Positions 16,721-25,872 of a DNA stretch of 64,000 nucleotides are shown piece after piece. The notes under the pieces are model-generated. The model ran no database searches. It saw only the letters and a program-made list of their open reading frames with translations, and was not told where the DNA came from. The position numbers were made by a program, and so were the translations under genes. This stretch comes from Vitreoscilla massiliensis. Its GTDB lineage: Bacteria; Pseudomonadota; Gammaproteobacteria; Burkholderiales; Neisseriaceae. The stretch covers positions 577,053-641,052 of the forward strand of contig NZ_LN898221.1 of assembly GCF_001457815.1 (NCBI RefSeq). Reading direction: 5' to 3'. The first letter of the stretch is position 1. Each line of letters opens with the position of its first letter.

Positions 16721-18394
16721 TTAAGATTTGATTTGCTCTTGCATCATTTCGCGCATTTTGAATTTCTGCACCTTGCCACTGCCGGTCATCGGGAATTCGG
16801 TCACGAATTTGATGTAGCGTGGGATTTTTTGGCGCGAGATTTCACCGTCGCAGAAATTGCGAATGTCTTGTTCGCTGACTTCTTTGCCCGGGCGCAAGAT
16901 GATCCATGCACACAATTCCTCGCCGTATTTGTCGTCGGGCACGCCGATGACTTGCACGTCCATGATTTCAGGATGAGTGTACAAAAATTCCTCGATCTCG
17001 CGCGGGAACAGGTTTTCACCGCCACGGATGACCAAGTCTTTGATGCGACCGCTGATTTGCACAAAGCCCTCATCGTCCATAATGGCCAAGTCGCCGGTGT
17101 GCATCCAGCCTGCGGCATCAATAGACTCGCGCGTTTTGGCCTCGTCTTCCCAATAACCAAGCATTACTGAGTAACCACGGGTGCACAATTCACCCGACTC
17201 ACCACGCGGCACGATGGCGCCGAATGGGTCGACAATTTTCACTTCCAAATGCGGGTGGATGCGGCCAACAGTGTTCACTTTCTTGTCAAACGCATCGTCG
17301 GTATGCGATTGCAGCGACACTGGCGAAGTTTCGGTCATGCCATAGCATATGGTCACTTCGCTCATGTTCATCTTGCTCATCACCTGCTTCATCACCTCGG
17401 CTGGGCAAGTGGTGCCTGCCATCACGCCGGTGCGCAAGTGCGACATGTCAAAATCGGCGAATTGCGGGTGTTCTAACATGGCGATGAACATGGTCGGCAC
17501 GCCATAAGCGGCGGTGCATTTCTCATTGTGTATCGCTTGCAAGCTCTCAAGCGGATTGAACACCAACGATGGATAGACCATGGTCGAGCCGTGGGTCACA
17601 CAGGCCAAATTGCCGATGACCATGCCAAAACAGTGGAACAAAGGCACGGAGATGCACACCTTGTCTTGCTCGGTAAACTTCATCGTTTCACCGATGAAAT
17701 AGCCATTGTTCAAGATGTTGTGGTGGGTCAGCATCGTGCCTTTGGGATTGCCGGTGGTGCCTGAGGTAAATTGGATGTTCACCGGTTGGTCAAATTGCAA
17801 TTCGGCACCGATTTCTTCCAAACGCACCAATTCGGTCAGCGTAGGCTCTACCAACAAATCGGCAAAACCCAACATGCCACGGCTGGCGGGGCCATCGATG
17901 CGAATCACATGGCGCAAACTCGGCGCACGAGCGGCCTGTAATTCCTCACCTTGGGTATGATTGGCCAATTCCGGCACCAAATCACCCAACATCGCTTCGT
18001 AATCGCTGTCTTTAAAGCTGGTGGCCATAATCAAACCGCGGCACGACACTTTGTTGACTGCATAATCCAATTCGGTGCGGCGGTAAGATGGGTTCATGTT
18101 CACCAAGATGATGCCGGTCTTGTGGGCGGCAAATTGGGTCAACGTCCATTCGGCGCAATTGGGCGACCAGATGCCCAAGCGATCGCCGGTTTTAAAACCC
18201 AAACGCAATAAAGAACAGGCCACAGCATTCACTTGTTGCTGCATTTGCGCGTAGGTCAAACGTATGCCTTGCGCACACGACACCAAAGCATCGCGCTCGC
18301 CATATTGGGCACAGGCTTGGTCGAATTGTTGACCCAAAGTCAGGCCGATTAAGGGTTTCTCACTGGCTCCACTTACATAACTCAATGCGGTCAT
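16721..18394 (-). CDS. AMP-binding acyl-CoA synthetase of the liu operon
   Basis: A 557-residue ANL-superfamily enzyme that activates a carboxylic acid to acyl-AMP and then acyl-CoA. Motifs in order are FTSGTTGNPKGTML (phosphate loop), YGMTETSP, HTGDLAIMD, GRIKDLVIRGGENLFPREIE, and a C-terminal TGSGKVQKFKMRE with the catalytic Lys. Its place as last gene of the leucine operon suggests a branched-chain acid or acetoacetate as substrate; this is inference. The start at MTALSY (18394) has AAGGAA upstream and leaves 52 bases after liuE. The 3' end exists a second time as a decayed copy at 16526-16579. Confidence 0.9.
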   Translation of the reverse strand: MTALSYVSGASEKPLIGLTLGQQFDQACAQYGERDALVSCAQGIRLTYAQMQQQVNAVACSLLRLGFKTGDRLGIWSPNCAEWTLTQFAAHKTGIILVNMNPSYRRTELDYAVNKVSCRGLIMATSFKDSDYEAMLGDLVPELANHTQGEELQAARAPSLRHVIRIDGPASRGMLGFADLLVEPTLTELVRLEEIGAELQFDQPVNIQFTSGTTGNPKGTMLTHHNILNNGYFIGETMKFTEQDKVCISVPLFHCFGMVIGNLACVTHGSTMVYPSLVFNPLESLQAIHNEKCTAAYGVPTMFIAMLEHPQFADFDMSHLRTGVMAGTTCPAEVMKQVMSKMNMSEVTICYGMTETSPVSLQSHTDDAFDKKVNTVGRIHPHLEVKIVDPFGAIVPRGESGELCTRGYSVMLGYWEDEAKTRESIDAAGWMHTGDLAIMDDEGFVQISGRIKDLVIRGGENLFPREIEEFLYTHPEIMDVQVIGVPDDKYGEELCAWIILRPGKEVSEQDIRNFCDGEISRQKIPRYIKFVTEFPMTGSGKVQKFKMREMMQEQIKS

Positions 18395-18446
18395 GTTGAT
18401 TCCTTTGTATGTCTGTTTCGTTGTTATTTTTACAGGTGGATGGGTT

Positions 18447-19343
18447 TCAGGCCGCAATCGCTTTGGCCACATTGGAAGCAGGACTGCGACCGAGTTGGTC
18501 GCTGATCCAATGCGCAGTGGCCACCAATGACTGCAAATTCACTTCGGTTTCGATACCCATGCCATGCAGCAAATACACCACGTCTTCGGTGGCAACATTG
18601 CCGCTGGCGCCTTGGGCATAAGGACAACCGCCCAAGCCCGACACTGACGCATCAAACACGCTCATGCCCAATTGCAAGGCCGCGAAAATATTGGCGATGG
18701 CCATGCCATAGGTATTGTGAAAATGGCCAGCAAGGTGTTCCATCGGCACCGCCGCCGCCACCACTTCCAACATGGCTTGGGTTTTCAGCGGCGTGCCCAC
18801 ACCGATGGTGTCGCCCAAAGAAATCTCGTAACAGCCCAAGTCATACAAAGTCTGCGCCACTTGTGCCACTTTTTCAGGCGGCACCTCGCCTTGGTACGGG
18901 CAACCCAATACCGTCGACACATAGCCACGCACTTGCACACCGTGCTCTCGCGCGGTTTCAATGACTGGCACAAAGCGTTCAATCGACTCTTCTATGCTGC
19001 AATTGATGTTTTTCTGTGAAAACGCTTCCGAAGCCGCGGCAAACACCGCCACTTCAGTCACGCCCACTTCCAAAGCCGCCTCCAAACCTTTCATGTTAGG
19101 CGTAAGCACCGGATAGTGGATGCCAGCAATGCGCTCGATTTGGCGCATCACCTCACTGTTGTCGGCCATTTGCGGCACCCATTTCGGCGACACAAACGCG
19201 GTCGCTTCGATGGTTTTCAGGCCGCTTGCGCCCAAACGCGCAATCAATTCCACCTTGGTGGCGGTGTCTATCGCTTGTTTTTCGTTTTGCAAACCATCGC
19301 GCGGGCCCACTTCAACGATGCGCACTTTTTGAGGATAATTCAT
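18447..19343 (-). CDS. liuE: Hydroxymethylglutaryl-CoA lyase
   Basis: A 298-residue lyase that splits HMG-CoA into acetoacetate and acetyl-CoA, the last step of leucine breakdown. It has VEVGPRDGLQNE at the N-terminus (metal-binding Asp and catalytic Arg), HFHNTYG with metal-binding His residues, and the active-site loop GLGGCPYAQGASGN with the catalytic Cys near residue 237. The ribosome site is AAAGGA. It begins 10 bases after liuD, consistent with one transcript. A GAA-type DUS variant overlaps its 3' end. Confidence 0.95.
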   Translation of the reverse strand: MNYPQKVRIVEVGPRDGLQNEKQAIDTATKVELIARLGASGLKTIEATAFVSPKWVPQMADNSEVMRQIERIAGIHYPVLTPNMKGLEAALEVGVTEVAVFAAASEAFSQKNINCSIEESIERFVPVIETAREHGVQVRGYVSTVLGCPYQGEVPPEKVAQVAQTLYDLGCYEISLGDTIGVGTPLKTQAMLEVVAAAVPMEHLAGHFHNTYGMAIANIFAALQLGMSVFDASVSGLGGCPYAQGASGNVATEDVVYLLHGMGIETEVNLQSLVATAHWISDQLGRSPASNVAKAIAA

Positions 19344-19353
19344 CGTCGTCCTT

Positions 19354-21357
19354 TCACTCTGCCGCTTCGAGTTTCAACAACTCATCGCCATCGCCCACTT
19401 GGTCTGCCACGCCAAACAACACTTCTTTGACCACGCCATCGTTAGGCGCAGTAATGGTGTGTTCCATTTTCATCGCTTCCAAAATCAGCAAGGCTTGGCC
19501 TTTTTTGACGCTTTGACCGGCTTCCACCATCACTTGCACCACCGTACCTGGCATCGGTGCACGCAATTGGCCGCCTTCGTCGCCGCTGCTCACTTCTGAC
19601 ACATACGGGTTCACATACTCAAACGTGTAAGTGTCACCATCGACAAACAAAGACAATTGGTTGTTGGCAAACACATGGCGCACTTGGGTTTGGTAGCCAT
19701 CAATGGCCACGCGCAAGCGGCCTGTATCCAATAAAGCCACTTTGGCCACATGCTCTTGCCCTTGGTAAGCCAATTTGTAGCCCACATCACCGGCAAATTC
19801 CACCGCCACGCTGTGCTCTTGCCCGGCGTGTTTGACATTCAGAATTTGGCGACCGGCCGCGTTCAAACGCCAGCCATCGGTTTTGTACCATGGTGAATGC
19901 GGCTCGGCGCTGCTGCTGCTGTGCTCGCTGCTGGCTTGTTTGCCTTCCAAAGACAAGGCCAAAGCCGCCATCAACACAATATTGGCCGGCACAGGCGCTG
20001 GCGCTGGGAACAGCAAATCGTGTTGTTTTTCTATCAAACCGGTATCGAGTTCGGTATTGGCAAAAGCAGGATTGCTGGCCAAGCGGCGCAAGAAACCGAC
20101 ATTATTGCCCAAGCCCAACACATTGAATTCGCCCAAAGCATCGTACATGCGTTGCAAAGCGGTAGCGCGGTCTTCGCCCCAAACAATCAGTTTGGCAATC
20201 ATCGGGTCGTAATACGAGCTGATGGTGTCGCCCATGATCACGCCGCTGTCGACACGTACCACTGCCGAGGTTTGCGGTTGGTGCATGTAGGCGATTTTGC
20301 CGATAGAAGGCAAAAAGCCTTTGTCTGGGTCTTCGGCATAGATGCGCGCTTCCATTGCATGGCCGTGCACCGCCAATTCGTGTTGTTGCTTGGGCAAGGC
20401 TTCACCAGAGGCGACGCGCAATTGCCATTCCACCAAGTCTTGACCGGTAATCATCTCGGTCACAGGGTGTTCCACTTGCAAACGCGTGTTCATTTCCATG
20501 AAGTAGAATTCGCCGCTTTGTTGGGCAATGAATTCCACCGTACCGGCACCGACATAACCTACCGCACGCGCTGCATTGATGGCCGCTTCGCGCATTTGGG
20601 TCAAATAATGCTCAGGCACGTTTGGCGCTGGCGCTTCTTCCAAAACTTTTTGGTGGCGGCGCTGTACCGAACAATCGCGTTCAAACAAATGCACGTAATT
20701 GCCGTGGGTGTCACCAAACACCTGCACTTCCACATGGCGTGGACGGGTGATGTATTTTTCGATTAACACATCGTCGTTGCCAAAGCTGGACTTGGCTTCG
20801 CGTTTGCATGAGGCCAACGAGGCTTGGAAATCCTCGCTTTTCTCCACCAAACTCATGCCCTTACCACCACCGCCGGCGCTGGCTTTAATCAACACTGGAT
20901 AACCGATTTTGTCGGCTTCTTGGTGTAAGAATGCTGGGTCTTGGTTGTCGCCATGGTAGCCAGGGGTCAACGGCACTGCCGCTTTTTCCATCAAGGCTTT
21001 GGACGTGGCTTTCAAACCCATCGCACGGATGGCTTCCACTGGCGGGCCAATAAACACAATGTTGTTGGCACGACAGGCTTCGGCAAAACCTTCATTCTCA
21101 GACAAGAATCCATAACCCGGATGCACCGCTTGTGCACCGGTTTGTTTACAGGCCGCGATGATCTTATCGGCCTGTAAATAGCTTTCACGCGCCGGTGCAG
21201 CACCGATGTACACAGCTTCATCGGCCTGTAACACGTGTTGCGCATTGGCATCGGCATCGGAATACACCGCCACGGTTTTCACCCCGAGTTTTTTGGCGGT
21301 ACGAATCACGCGGCAAGCAATCTCACCACGATTGGCAATCAAAATCTTTTGAAACAT
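19354..21357 (-). CDS. liuD: Methylcrotonyl-CoA carboxylase, biotin-carrying alpha subunit
   Basis: A 667-residue protein with a biotin carboxylase domain (KILIANRGEIACRVIRTAKKLG; ATP-grasp Gly-rich loop KASAGGGGKGM near residue 160), a middle domain, and a C-terminal biotinyl domain with EAMKMEH near residue 630, whose Lys carries biotin. With LiuB it carboxylates 3-methylcrotonyl-CoA using bicarbonate and ATP. The operon context favours this over other acyl-CoA carboxylases. Three DUS-type words fall within about 90 bases near its start (21144-21231), reading as LQAD, LQAD and AACK. The ribosome site is AAGGA. Confidence 0.93.
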   Translation of the reverse strand: MFQKILIANRGEIACRVIRTAKKLGVKTVAVYSDADANAQHVLQADEAVYIGAAPARESYLQADKIIAACKQTGAQAVHPGYGFLSENEGFAEACRANNIVFIGPPVEAIRAMGLKATSKALMEKAAVPLTPGYHGDNQDPAFLHQEADKIGYPVLIKASAGGGGKGMSLVEKSEDFQASLASCKREAKSSFGNDDVLIEKYITRPRHVEVQVFGDTHGNYVHLFERDCSVQRRHQKVLEEAPAPNVPEHYLTQMREAAINAARAVGYVGAGTVEFIAQQSGEFYFMEMNTRLQVEHPVTEMITGQDLVEWQLRVASGEALPKQQHELAVHGHAMEARIYAEDPDKGFLPSIGKIAYMHQPQTSAVVRVDSGVIMGDTISSYYDPMIAKLIVWGEDRATALQRMYDALGEFNVLGLGNNVGFLRRLASNPAFANTELDTGLIEKQHDLLFPAPAPVPANIVLMAALALSLEGKQASSEHSSSSAEPHSPWYKTDGWRLNAAGRQILNVKHAGQEHSVAVEFAGDVGYKLAYQGQEHVAKVALLDTGRLRVAIDGYQTQVRHVFANNQLSLFVDGDTYTFEYVNPYVSEVSSGDEGGQLRAPMPGTVVQVMVEAGQSVKKGQALLILEAMKMEHTITAPNDGVVKEVLFGVADQVGDGDELLKLEAAE

Positions 21358-21373
21358 GGCATATCCTTCGTGG

Positions 21374-22174
21374 TTAAGATGAGGTAGCGGTTGAGCACCA
21401 AGCGGCGGCGCGTTTTTCCAAAAACGCGCTCAAACCTTCTTTGGCTTCTTGTCCGGCGCGCACGCTGGCAATGTGGGCAGCGGTTTCGCTGCGCAGCTCA
21501 GGCGTGTTGTCGCGTTTGGCTACCAAAGCAATCAATTCTTTTGACGCTTGTTGCGCCGTAGGACCACCCAATAACAAGGCAGCGACGATTTCTGCAACTT
21601 TCGCATCCAAATCGTCCATGCCCACCACCTCATGCGCCAAACCGATTTCTACCGCTTTGGCAGCGCTGATGCGCTCGGCAGTCAAGAAATAACGCTGCGC
21701 TTGGCGCTCGCCTATGGCACGGATCACATACGGGCTAATGGTCGACGGTGCCAAACCCAAACGCACTTCCGAAGTGGCAAACATGGCTTTGTCGCCAGCG
21801 ATGCAAATGTCACACGTCGCTGCCAAACCCATGCCGCCGCCCATCGCCGCACCTTGCACGCGGGCTATCGTTGGCTGTTTCAAGGTGGCCAAGGCATACA
21901 ACATGTCGGCCAATTGTTGCGCATCGGCTTGGTTTTCTGCTTCTGAGGCCGCGCCGGCTGCTTTCATCCAATTCAAGTCGGCGCCAGCGGAAAAACTCTT
22001 GCCGCGCCCTGCCAACACCACCACGCGCACATCGTCACGTTGGTTCAGGCCGATAAAACACTGTTTCAATTGTTCAATTAAGGCCGCATTAAAAGCATTG
22101 TGCACTTCAGGCCGCTCTAGCCACACCGTGGCCACCGCGCCTTGTTGCTCCACACTGATGTAAGTTTCACTCAT
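21374..22174 (-). CDS. liuC: Methylglutaconyl-CoA hydratase (enoyl-CoA hydratase family)
   Basis: A 266-residue crotonase-fold enzyme. AGRGKSFSAGADLNWMKAAG near residues 55-75 forms the first oxyanion-hole segment and is the form typical of methylglutaconyl-CoA hydratases. VQGAAMGGGMGLAATCD follows as the second. It hydrates 3-methylglutaconyl-CoA to HMG-CoA between the LiuBD and LiuE steps. The ribosome site is AAGGAG. It lies 25 bases after liuB and 16 before liuD. Confidence 0.9.
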   Translation of the reverse strand: MSETYISVEQQGAVATVWLERPEVHNAFNAALIEQLKQCFIGLNQRDDVRVVVLAGRGKSFSAGADLNWMKAAGAASEAENQADAQQLADMLYALATLKQPTIARVQGAAMGGGMGLAATCDICIAGDKAMFATSEVRLGLAPSTISPYVIRAIGERQAQRYFLTAERISAAKAVEIGLAHEVVGMDDLDAKVAEIVAALLLGGPTAQQASKELIALVAKRDNTPELRSETAAHIASVRAGQEAKEGLSAFLEKRAAAWCSTATSS

Positions 22175-22199
22175 GATGTTCTCCTTTATTGTGCTTCAC

Positions 22200-23807
22200 T
22201 TACATGCGGAACACGCCAAAATGCGTGGCTTCGGTTGGTGCATTCAAGGCTGCCGACAGGCTCAAACCCAAAACGCGACGGCTTTGTGCTGGGTCGATGA
22301 CGCCATCGTCCCACAAGCGTGCCGATGCATAATAAGGATGGCCTTGGCGCTCGTATTGTTCGCGTATCGGTTGTTTGAATGCGTCTTCTTCTTCTGCGCT
22401 CCATTCGCCGCCTTTGGCCTCGATGCCATCGCGTTTCAAGGTCGACAACACGCTTGCCGCTTGTTCGCCGCCCATCACCGAAATGCGTGAGTTAGGCCAT
22501 GTCCACAAGAAGCGTGGCGAATAAGCGCGGCCACACATGCCATAGTTACCCGCGCCAAACGAACCACCGATAACCAAGGTAATCTTAGGCACTTTGGCTG
22601 TCGCCACCGCCATCACCAATTTGGCGCCATTGCGGGCGATGCCTTCGTTTTCGTATTTGCGACCGACCATAAAGCCAGTGATGTTTTGCAAGAACAAAAT
22701 CGGGATATTGCGTTGGCAGCACAATTCAATGAAATGCGCGCCTTTTTGCGCCGATTCTGAGAACAAAATGCCATTGTTGGCGATGATGCCAACCGGCATG
22801 CCGTACAAACGCGCAAAACCACAAATCAAAGTCGTGCCAAAACGGGCTTTAAATTCGTCAAATTTGGAACCATCGACGATGCGGGCGATGATTTCGCGCA
22901 CATCATATGGTTTGCGCGTGTCGGTTGGCACGATGCCATACAATTCTTCGGCAGCGTAAACCGGCTCTTCGACCTCGGTTAAAGTCACATCGACTTGTTT
23001 TTTGCGATTGAGGTTGCTGACGATGTTGCGGGCCAAACCCAAGGCATGGCGGTCGTTTTCGGCCAAATAATCGGCCACACCGGAAATGCGCGTGTGCACA
23101 TCGCCACCGCCCAAATCTTCTGCCGACACCACTTCACCGGTTGCCGCTTTCACCAATGGTGGGCCACCCAAGAAAATGGTGCCTTGGTTGCGCACAATCA
23201 CGGTTTCGTCCGACATCGCCGGCACATACGCACCACCAGCAGTACAACTGCCCATCACCACCGCCACTTGCGGAATGCCTTTGGCCGACATTTGTGCTTG
23301 GTTGTAAAAAATGCGGCCAAAATGGTCGCGGTCTGGGAAGACCTCGTCCTGTAACGGCAAGAATGCACCGCCTGAATCAACCAAATACACGCATGGTAAA
23401 TGGTTTTGCTCGGCAATTTCTTGTGCACGCAGGTGTTTTTTCACCGTCATCGGGTAATACGTGCCGCCTTTAACGGTGGCATCGTTGGCCACGATCACGC
23501 ATTGTTGGCCTTGAATTTGGCCTATGCCCGTGACCACGCCAGCGGATGCGATGTCGCCGCTGTACATATTCCACGCCGCCAATTGGCCAATTTCCAAGAA
23601 ATTGCTGCCACGGTCGATGAGGCTGTCGATGCGATCGCGGGCAAACAATTTGCCACGGCCTTCGTGTTTGGCGCGGGCCGCCTCACCACCACCTTGATGG
23701 ATGGTATCGGTCACCTGATGCAAATCGGCCAATTGCGCTTGCATGGACGCGGCATTTTGTTTGAACTCTTCGCTGCGGGTATTGATTTTTGAAATGATTT
23801 GCGTCAT
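22200..23807 (-). CDS. liuB: Methylcrotonyl-CoA carboxylase beta subunit
   Basis: A 535-residue carboxyltransferase. It has RDRIDSLIDRGSNFLEIG at the N-terminal crotonase-like half, GSCTAGGAYVPAMSDE, and in the second half FLQNITGFMVGRKYE, FGAGNYGMCGRAY and VMGGEQAASVL, all typical of biotin-dependent acyl-CoA carboxylase beta subunits of the methylcrotonyl type. It transfers the carboxyl from biotin on LiuD to 3-methylcrotonyl-CoA. The start was set at MTQIISK (23807) with GGGAG 8 bases upstream. Confidence 0.94.
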   Translation of the reverse strand: MTQIISKINTRSEEFKQNAASMQAQLADLHQVTDTIHQGGGEAARAKHEGRGKLFARDRIDSLIDRGSNFLEIGQLAAWNMYSGDIASAGVVTGIGQIQGQQCVIVANDATVKGGTYYPMTVKKHLRAQEIAEQNHLPCVYLVDSGGAFLPLQDEVFPDRDHFGRIFYNQAQMSAKGIPQVAVVMGSCTAGGAYVPAMSDETVIVRNQGTIFLGGPPLVKAATGEVVSAEDLGGGDVHTRISGVADYLAENDRHALGLARNIVSNLNRKKQVDVTLTEVEEPVYAAEELYGIVPTDTRKPYDVREIIARIVDGSKFDEFKARFGTTLICGFARLYGMPVGIIANNGILFSESAQKGAHFIELCCQRNIPILFLQNITGFMVGRKYENEGIARNGAKLVMAVATAKVPKITLVIGGSFGAGNYGMCGRAYSPRFLWTWPNSRISVMGGEQAASVLSTLKRDGIEAKGGEWSAEEEDAFKQPIREQYERQGHPYYASARLWDDGVIDPAQSRRVLGLSLSAALNAPTEATHFGVFRM

Positions 23808-23822
23808 GTGTGTGGCTCCCAA

Positions 23823-24995
23823 TTACGCGGTTTCGTTGAACAACTCGCGACCAATCAACATGCGGCGGATTTCAGAAGTGCCGGCGCCGATTTCATACAA
23901 TTTGGCATCGCGCCACAAGCGGCCTGTAGGGAATTCATTGATGTAACCGTTGCCACCCAAGGTTTGTATCGCTTCGCCTGCCATCCAAGTGGCTTTTTCT
24001 GCTGCGTACAAAATGGCGCTGGCGGCGTCTTTGCGCAATGAACGCGCATGATCGGCTTGGTCACACGCCTTGCCCACGGTGTAAACCAAGGCTTTACAGG
24101 CCAACCAAGTAGAATACATGTCTGCCAATTTGCCTTGCATCAATTGGAATTCACCGATGGCTTGACCAAATTGTTTGCGGTCGTGCAAATACGGCACCAC
24201 CACGTCCATACACGCATCCATGATGCCCAAAGGACCGGCACTCAATACCGCACGTTCATAATCCAAACCCGACATCAATACTTTCACACCATTGCCAACG
24301 CCGCCCATGATGTTTTCTTCTGGCACTTCCACATCGTCAAAGAAAATCGGGTAGGTATTGGAGCCGCGCATGCCCAATTTGTCCAAATGGTTGCCGTGGC
24401 CAAAGCCTTTCATGCCTTTTTCCACCAAGAATGCGGTAATGCCTTTCGGGCCGGCTGCAGGGTCGGTTTTGGCATACACCACCATCACATCGGCATCACC
24501 ACCATTGGTAATCCACATTTTTGAACCATTGAGCACATAACGGTCGCCTTTTTTCTCGGCTTTCAATTGCATGCTCACCACATCAGAACCGGCATTAGGC
24601 TCAGACATGGCCAAAGCACCGACAAATTCACCGGATACCAATTTAGGCAAGAAGCGTTGTTTTTGTTCGGCATTGCCATTGCGGTTGATTTGGTTCACAC
24701 ACAAATTGGAATGGGCACCGTAAGACAAACCCACAGACGCCGACGCACGCGAAATCTCTTCCATCGCCACCATGTGTGCCACATAGCCCATATTGCTGCC
24801 GCCGTATTCTTCGCCCACAGTCACACCGAGCAAACCCATGTCGCCAAATTTGCGCCACAAATCGGCTGGGAATTCGTTTTCTTCATCTATTTTGGCTGCG
24901 CGTGGCGCGATTTCATTGCTGGCGAAATCTTGCACCGCATCGCGCAACATGTTGATGTCTTCACCTAAGCCGAAGTCTATGGTTTGTATGTTCAT
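23823..24995 (-). CDS. liuA: Isovaleryl-CoA dehydrogenase
   Basis: A 390-residue FAD acyl-CoA dehydrogenase and first gene of the leucine operon. It oxidises isovaleryl-CoA to 3-methylcrotonyl-CoA and passes electrons to ETF. The segment GLDYERAVLSAGPLGIMDAC holds the Glu at the position used as catalytic base in isovaleryl-CoA dehydrogenases, which distinguishes it from other family members. FAD and substrate segments include AMSEPNAGSDV and YEIGAGTSEIRRMLIGRE at the C-terminus. The ribosome site is AGGAGAG. A candidate promoter and operator lie upstream, facing a TetR gene. Confidence 0.94.
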   Translation of the reverse strand: MNIQTIDFGLGEDINMLRDAVQDFASNEIAPRAAKIDEENEFPADLWRKFGDMGLLGVTVGEEYGGSNMGYVAHMVAMEEISRASASVGLSYGAHSNLCVNQINRNGNAEQKQRFLPKLVSGEFVGALAMSEPNAGSDVVSMQLKAEKKGDRYVLNGSKMWITNGGDADVMVVYAKTDPAAGPKGITAFLVEKGMKGFGHGNHLDKLGMRGSNTYPIFFDDVEVPEENIMGGVGNGVKVLMSGLDYERAVLSAGPLGIMDACMDVVVPYLHDRKQFGQAIGEFQLMQGKLADMYSTWLACKALVYTVGKACDQADHARSLRKDAASAILYAAEKATWMAGEAIQTLGGNGYINEFPTGRLWRDAKLYEIGAGTSEIRRMLIGRELFNETA

Positions 24996-25061
24996 GGGGT
25001 TCTCTCCTAGATTGCTCTGATTTTATGTGGTTCTTGGGTTTGCCAAACTCGTTTACAATGG

Positions 25062-25090
25062 ACTATACAACGATTTTTTTAAAAAGTGAA
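25062..25090 (-). promoter_or_regulatory. Candidate sigma-70 promoter of liu operon
   Basis: On the minus strand TTCACT (25085-25090) is followed after 17 bases by TATAGT (25062-25067), about 67 bases before the liuA start. The spacing is ideal and the -10 differs from consensus at one base. The -35 overlaps the left arm of a palindrome, as expected for a repressor site. Confidence 0.6.
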
Positions 25091-25120
25091 CAATAATTCA
25101 TAAAATGATTTAAAATTCAC
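25086..25120. promoter_or_regulatory. Candidate operator for the TetR regulator
   Basis: The outer arms GTGAA (25086-25090) and TTCAC (25116-25120) and the inner TTCAT (25097) and ATGAT (25105) form an imperfect nested inverted repeat in an AT-rich stretch between liuA and tetR. TetR proteins usually bind such sites to repress the operon and themselves. The spacing is wider than in many TetR operators. Confidence 0.45.
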
Positions 25121-25160
25121 AAAGCAACCCAATACGACGTATTACTGAAAGTTTGAAACC

Positions 25161-25772
25161 ATGGCCACCACTTACAAACGCTCAACGATGATGCAAGCTC
25201 GGATGGAGCAAAACCGACACACCATTTTTCAAGCAGCGCGCAGTCTGATTGCTGCTGGGGGATTTAAAGAAGCGCAAATGGTCACCATCGCCGAGGCCGC
25301 AGGTGTTTCTACTGGCTTGATTTACCGCTATTTTTCCAATAAAACCCAATTGATGGTGGAGATTCTAACCGATGCGGTCAGCAATGAAATCATTATTTTG
25401 CATGCCATCGCCCAGCGGCCTGAAAGCGCGCAAGACAATTTGCACGCGGCAGTCACAGCCTTCGTGCGCCGTGCTTTAACCGGGCCACAATTGGCGTATG
25501 CGTTTATGGCCGAACCGGTAGACCCACAAGTCGAAGCCGAGCGCATATTGTGCAAACAGCGCTTTGCCAACGTGTTTAAAGACATTTTGAATACCGGCGT
25601 AGCGAATCAGGAATTTGAAATTGAGGATGTGGAAACGGCGGCGGCCTGTGTGGTCGGCGCGATGACCGAAGCCGTCATCAGCCCAATTGCCCCGACCACG
25701 CCAACCACGCATGACAAACACCGCGTGGCCACCACCATCGCCGATTTTTGTGTGCGTGCGGTGTGCAAATAG
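25161..25772 (+). CDS. TetR/AcrR-family regulator, likely of the liu operon
   Basis: A 203-residue regulator. The N-terminal helix-turn-helix spans about residues 18-65 (IFQAARSLIAAGGFKEAQMVTIAEAAGVSTGLIYRYFSNK), with the family YRYFxxK ending. The C-terminal ligand domain is helical. It is divergent from liuA with 165 bases between, so repression of the leucine operon by an acyl-CoA or acid ligand is likely. This differs from the MerR-type LiuR known from many proteobacteria. Confidence 0.88.
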   Translation: MATTYKRSTMMQARMEQNRHTIFQAARSLIAAGGFKEAQMVTIAEAAGVSTGLIYRYFSNKTQLMVEILTDAVSNEIIILHAIAQRPESAQDNLHAAVTAFVRRALTGPQLAYAFMAEPVDPQVEAERILCKQRFANVFKDILNTGVANQEFEIEDVETAAACVVGAMTEAVISPIAPTTPTTHDKHRVATTIADFCVRAVCK

Positions 25773-25805
25773 TCTGCTTACACTGTTGATACAAGCCAGC
25801 CATGT

Positions 25806-25843
25806 TTACAGGCCGCATTGGAGAGATACCATGCGGCCTGTAA
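25806..25843. terminator. DUS-pair hairpin between convergent tetR and phnP
   Basis: TTACAGGCCGCAT and ATGCGGCCTGTAA form a perfect 13-bp stem around a 12-base loop. It lies between the stops of tetR (25772) and phnP (25873). Confidence 0.7.
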
Positions 25844-25872
25844 CATTGATAACGATGCTCAGTACTTAAAAC

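Noticed and set aside
19897..20766. 289-codon frame antisense to liuD
   Set aside because: It is a shadow of the high-scoring carboxylase frame, with no ribosome site and no domain.
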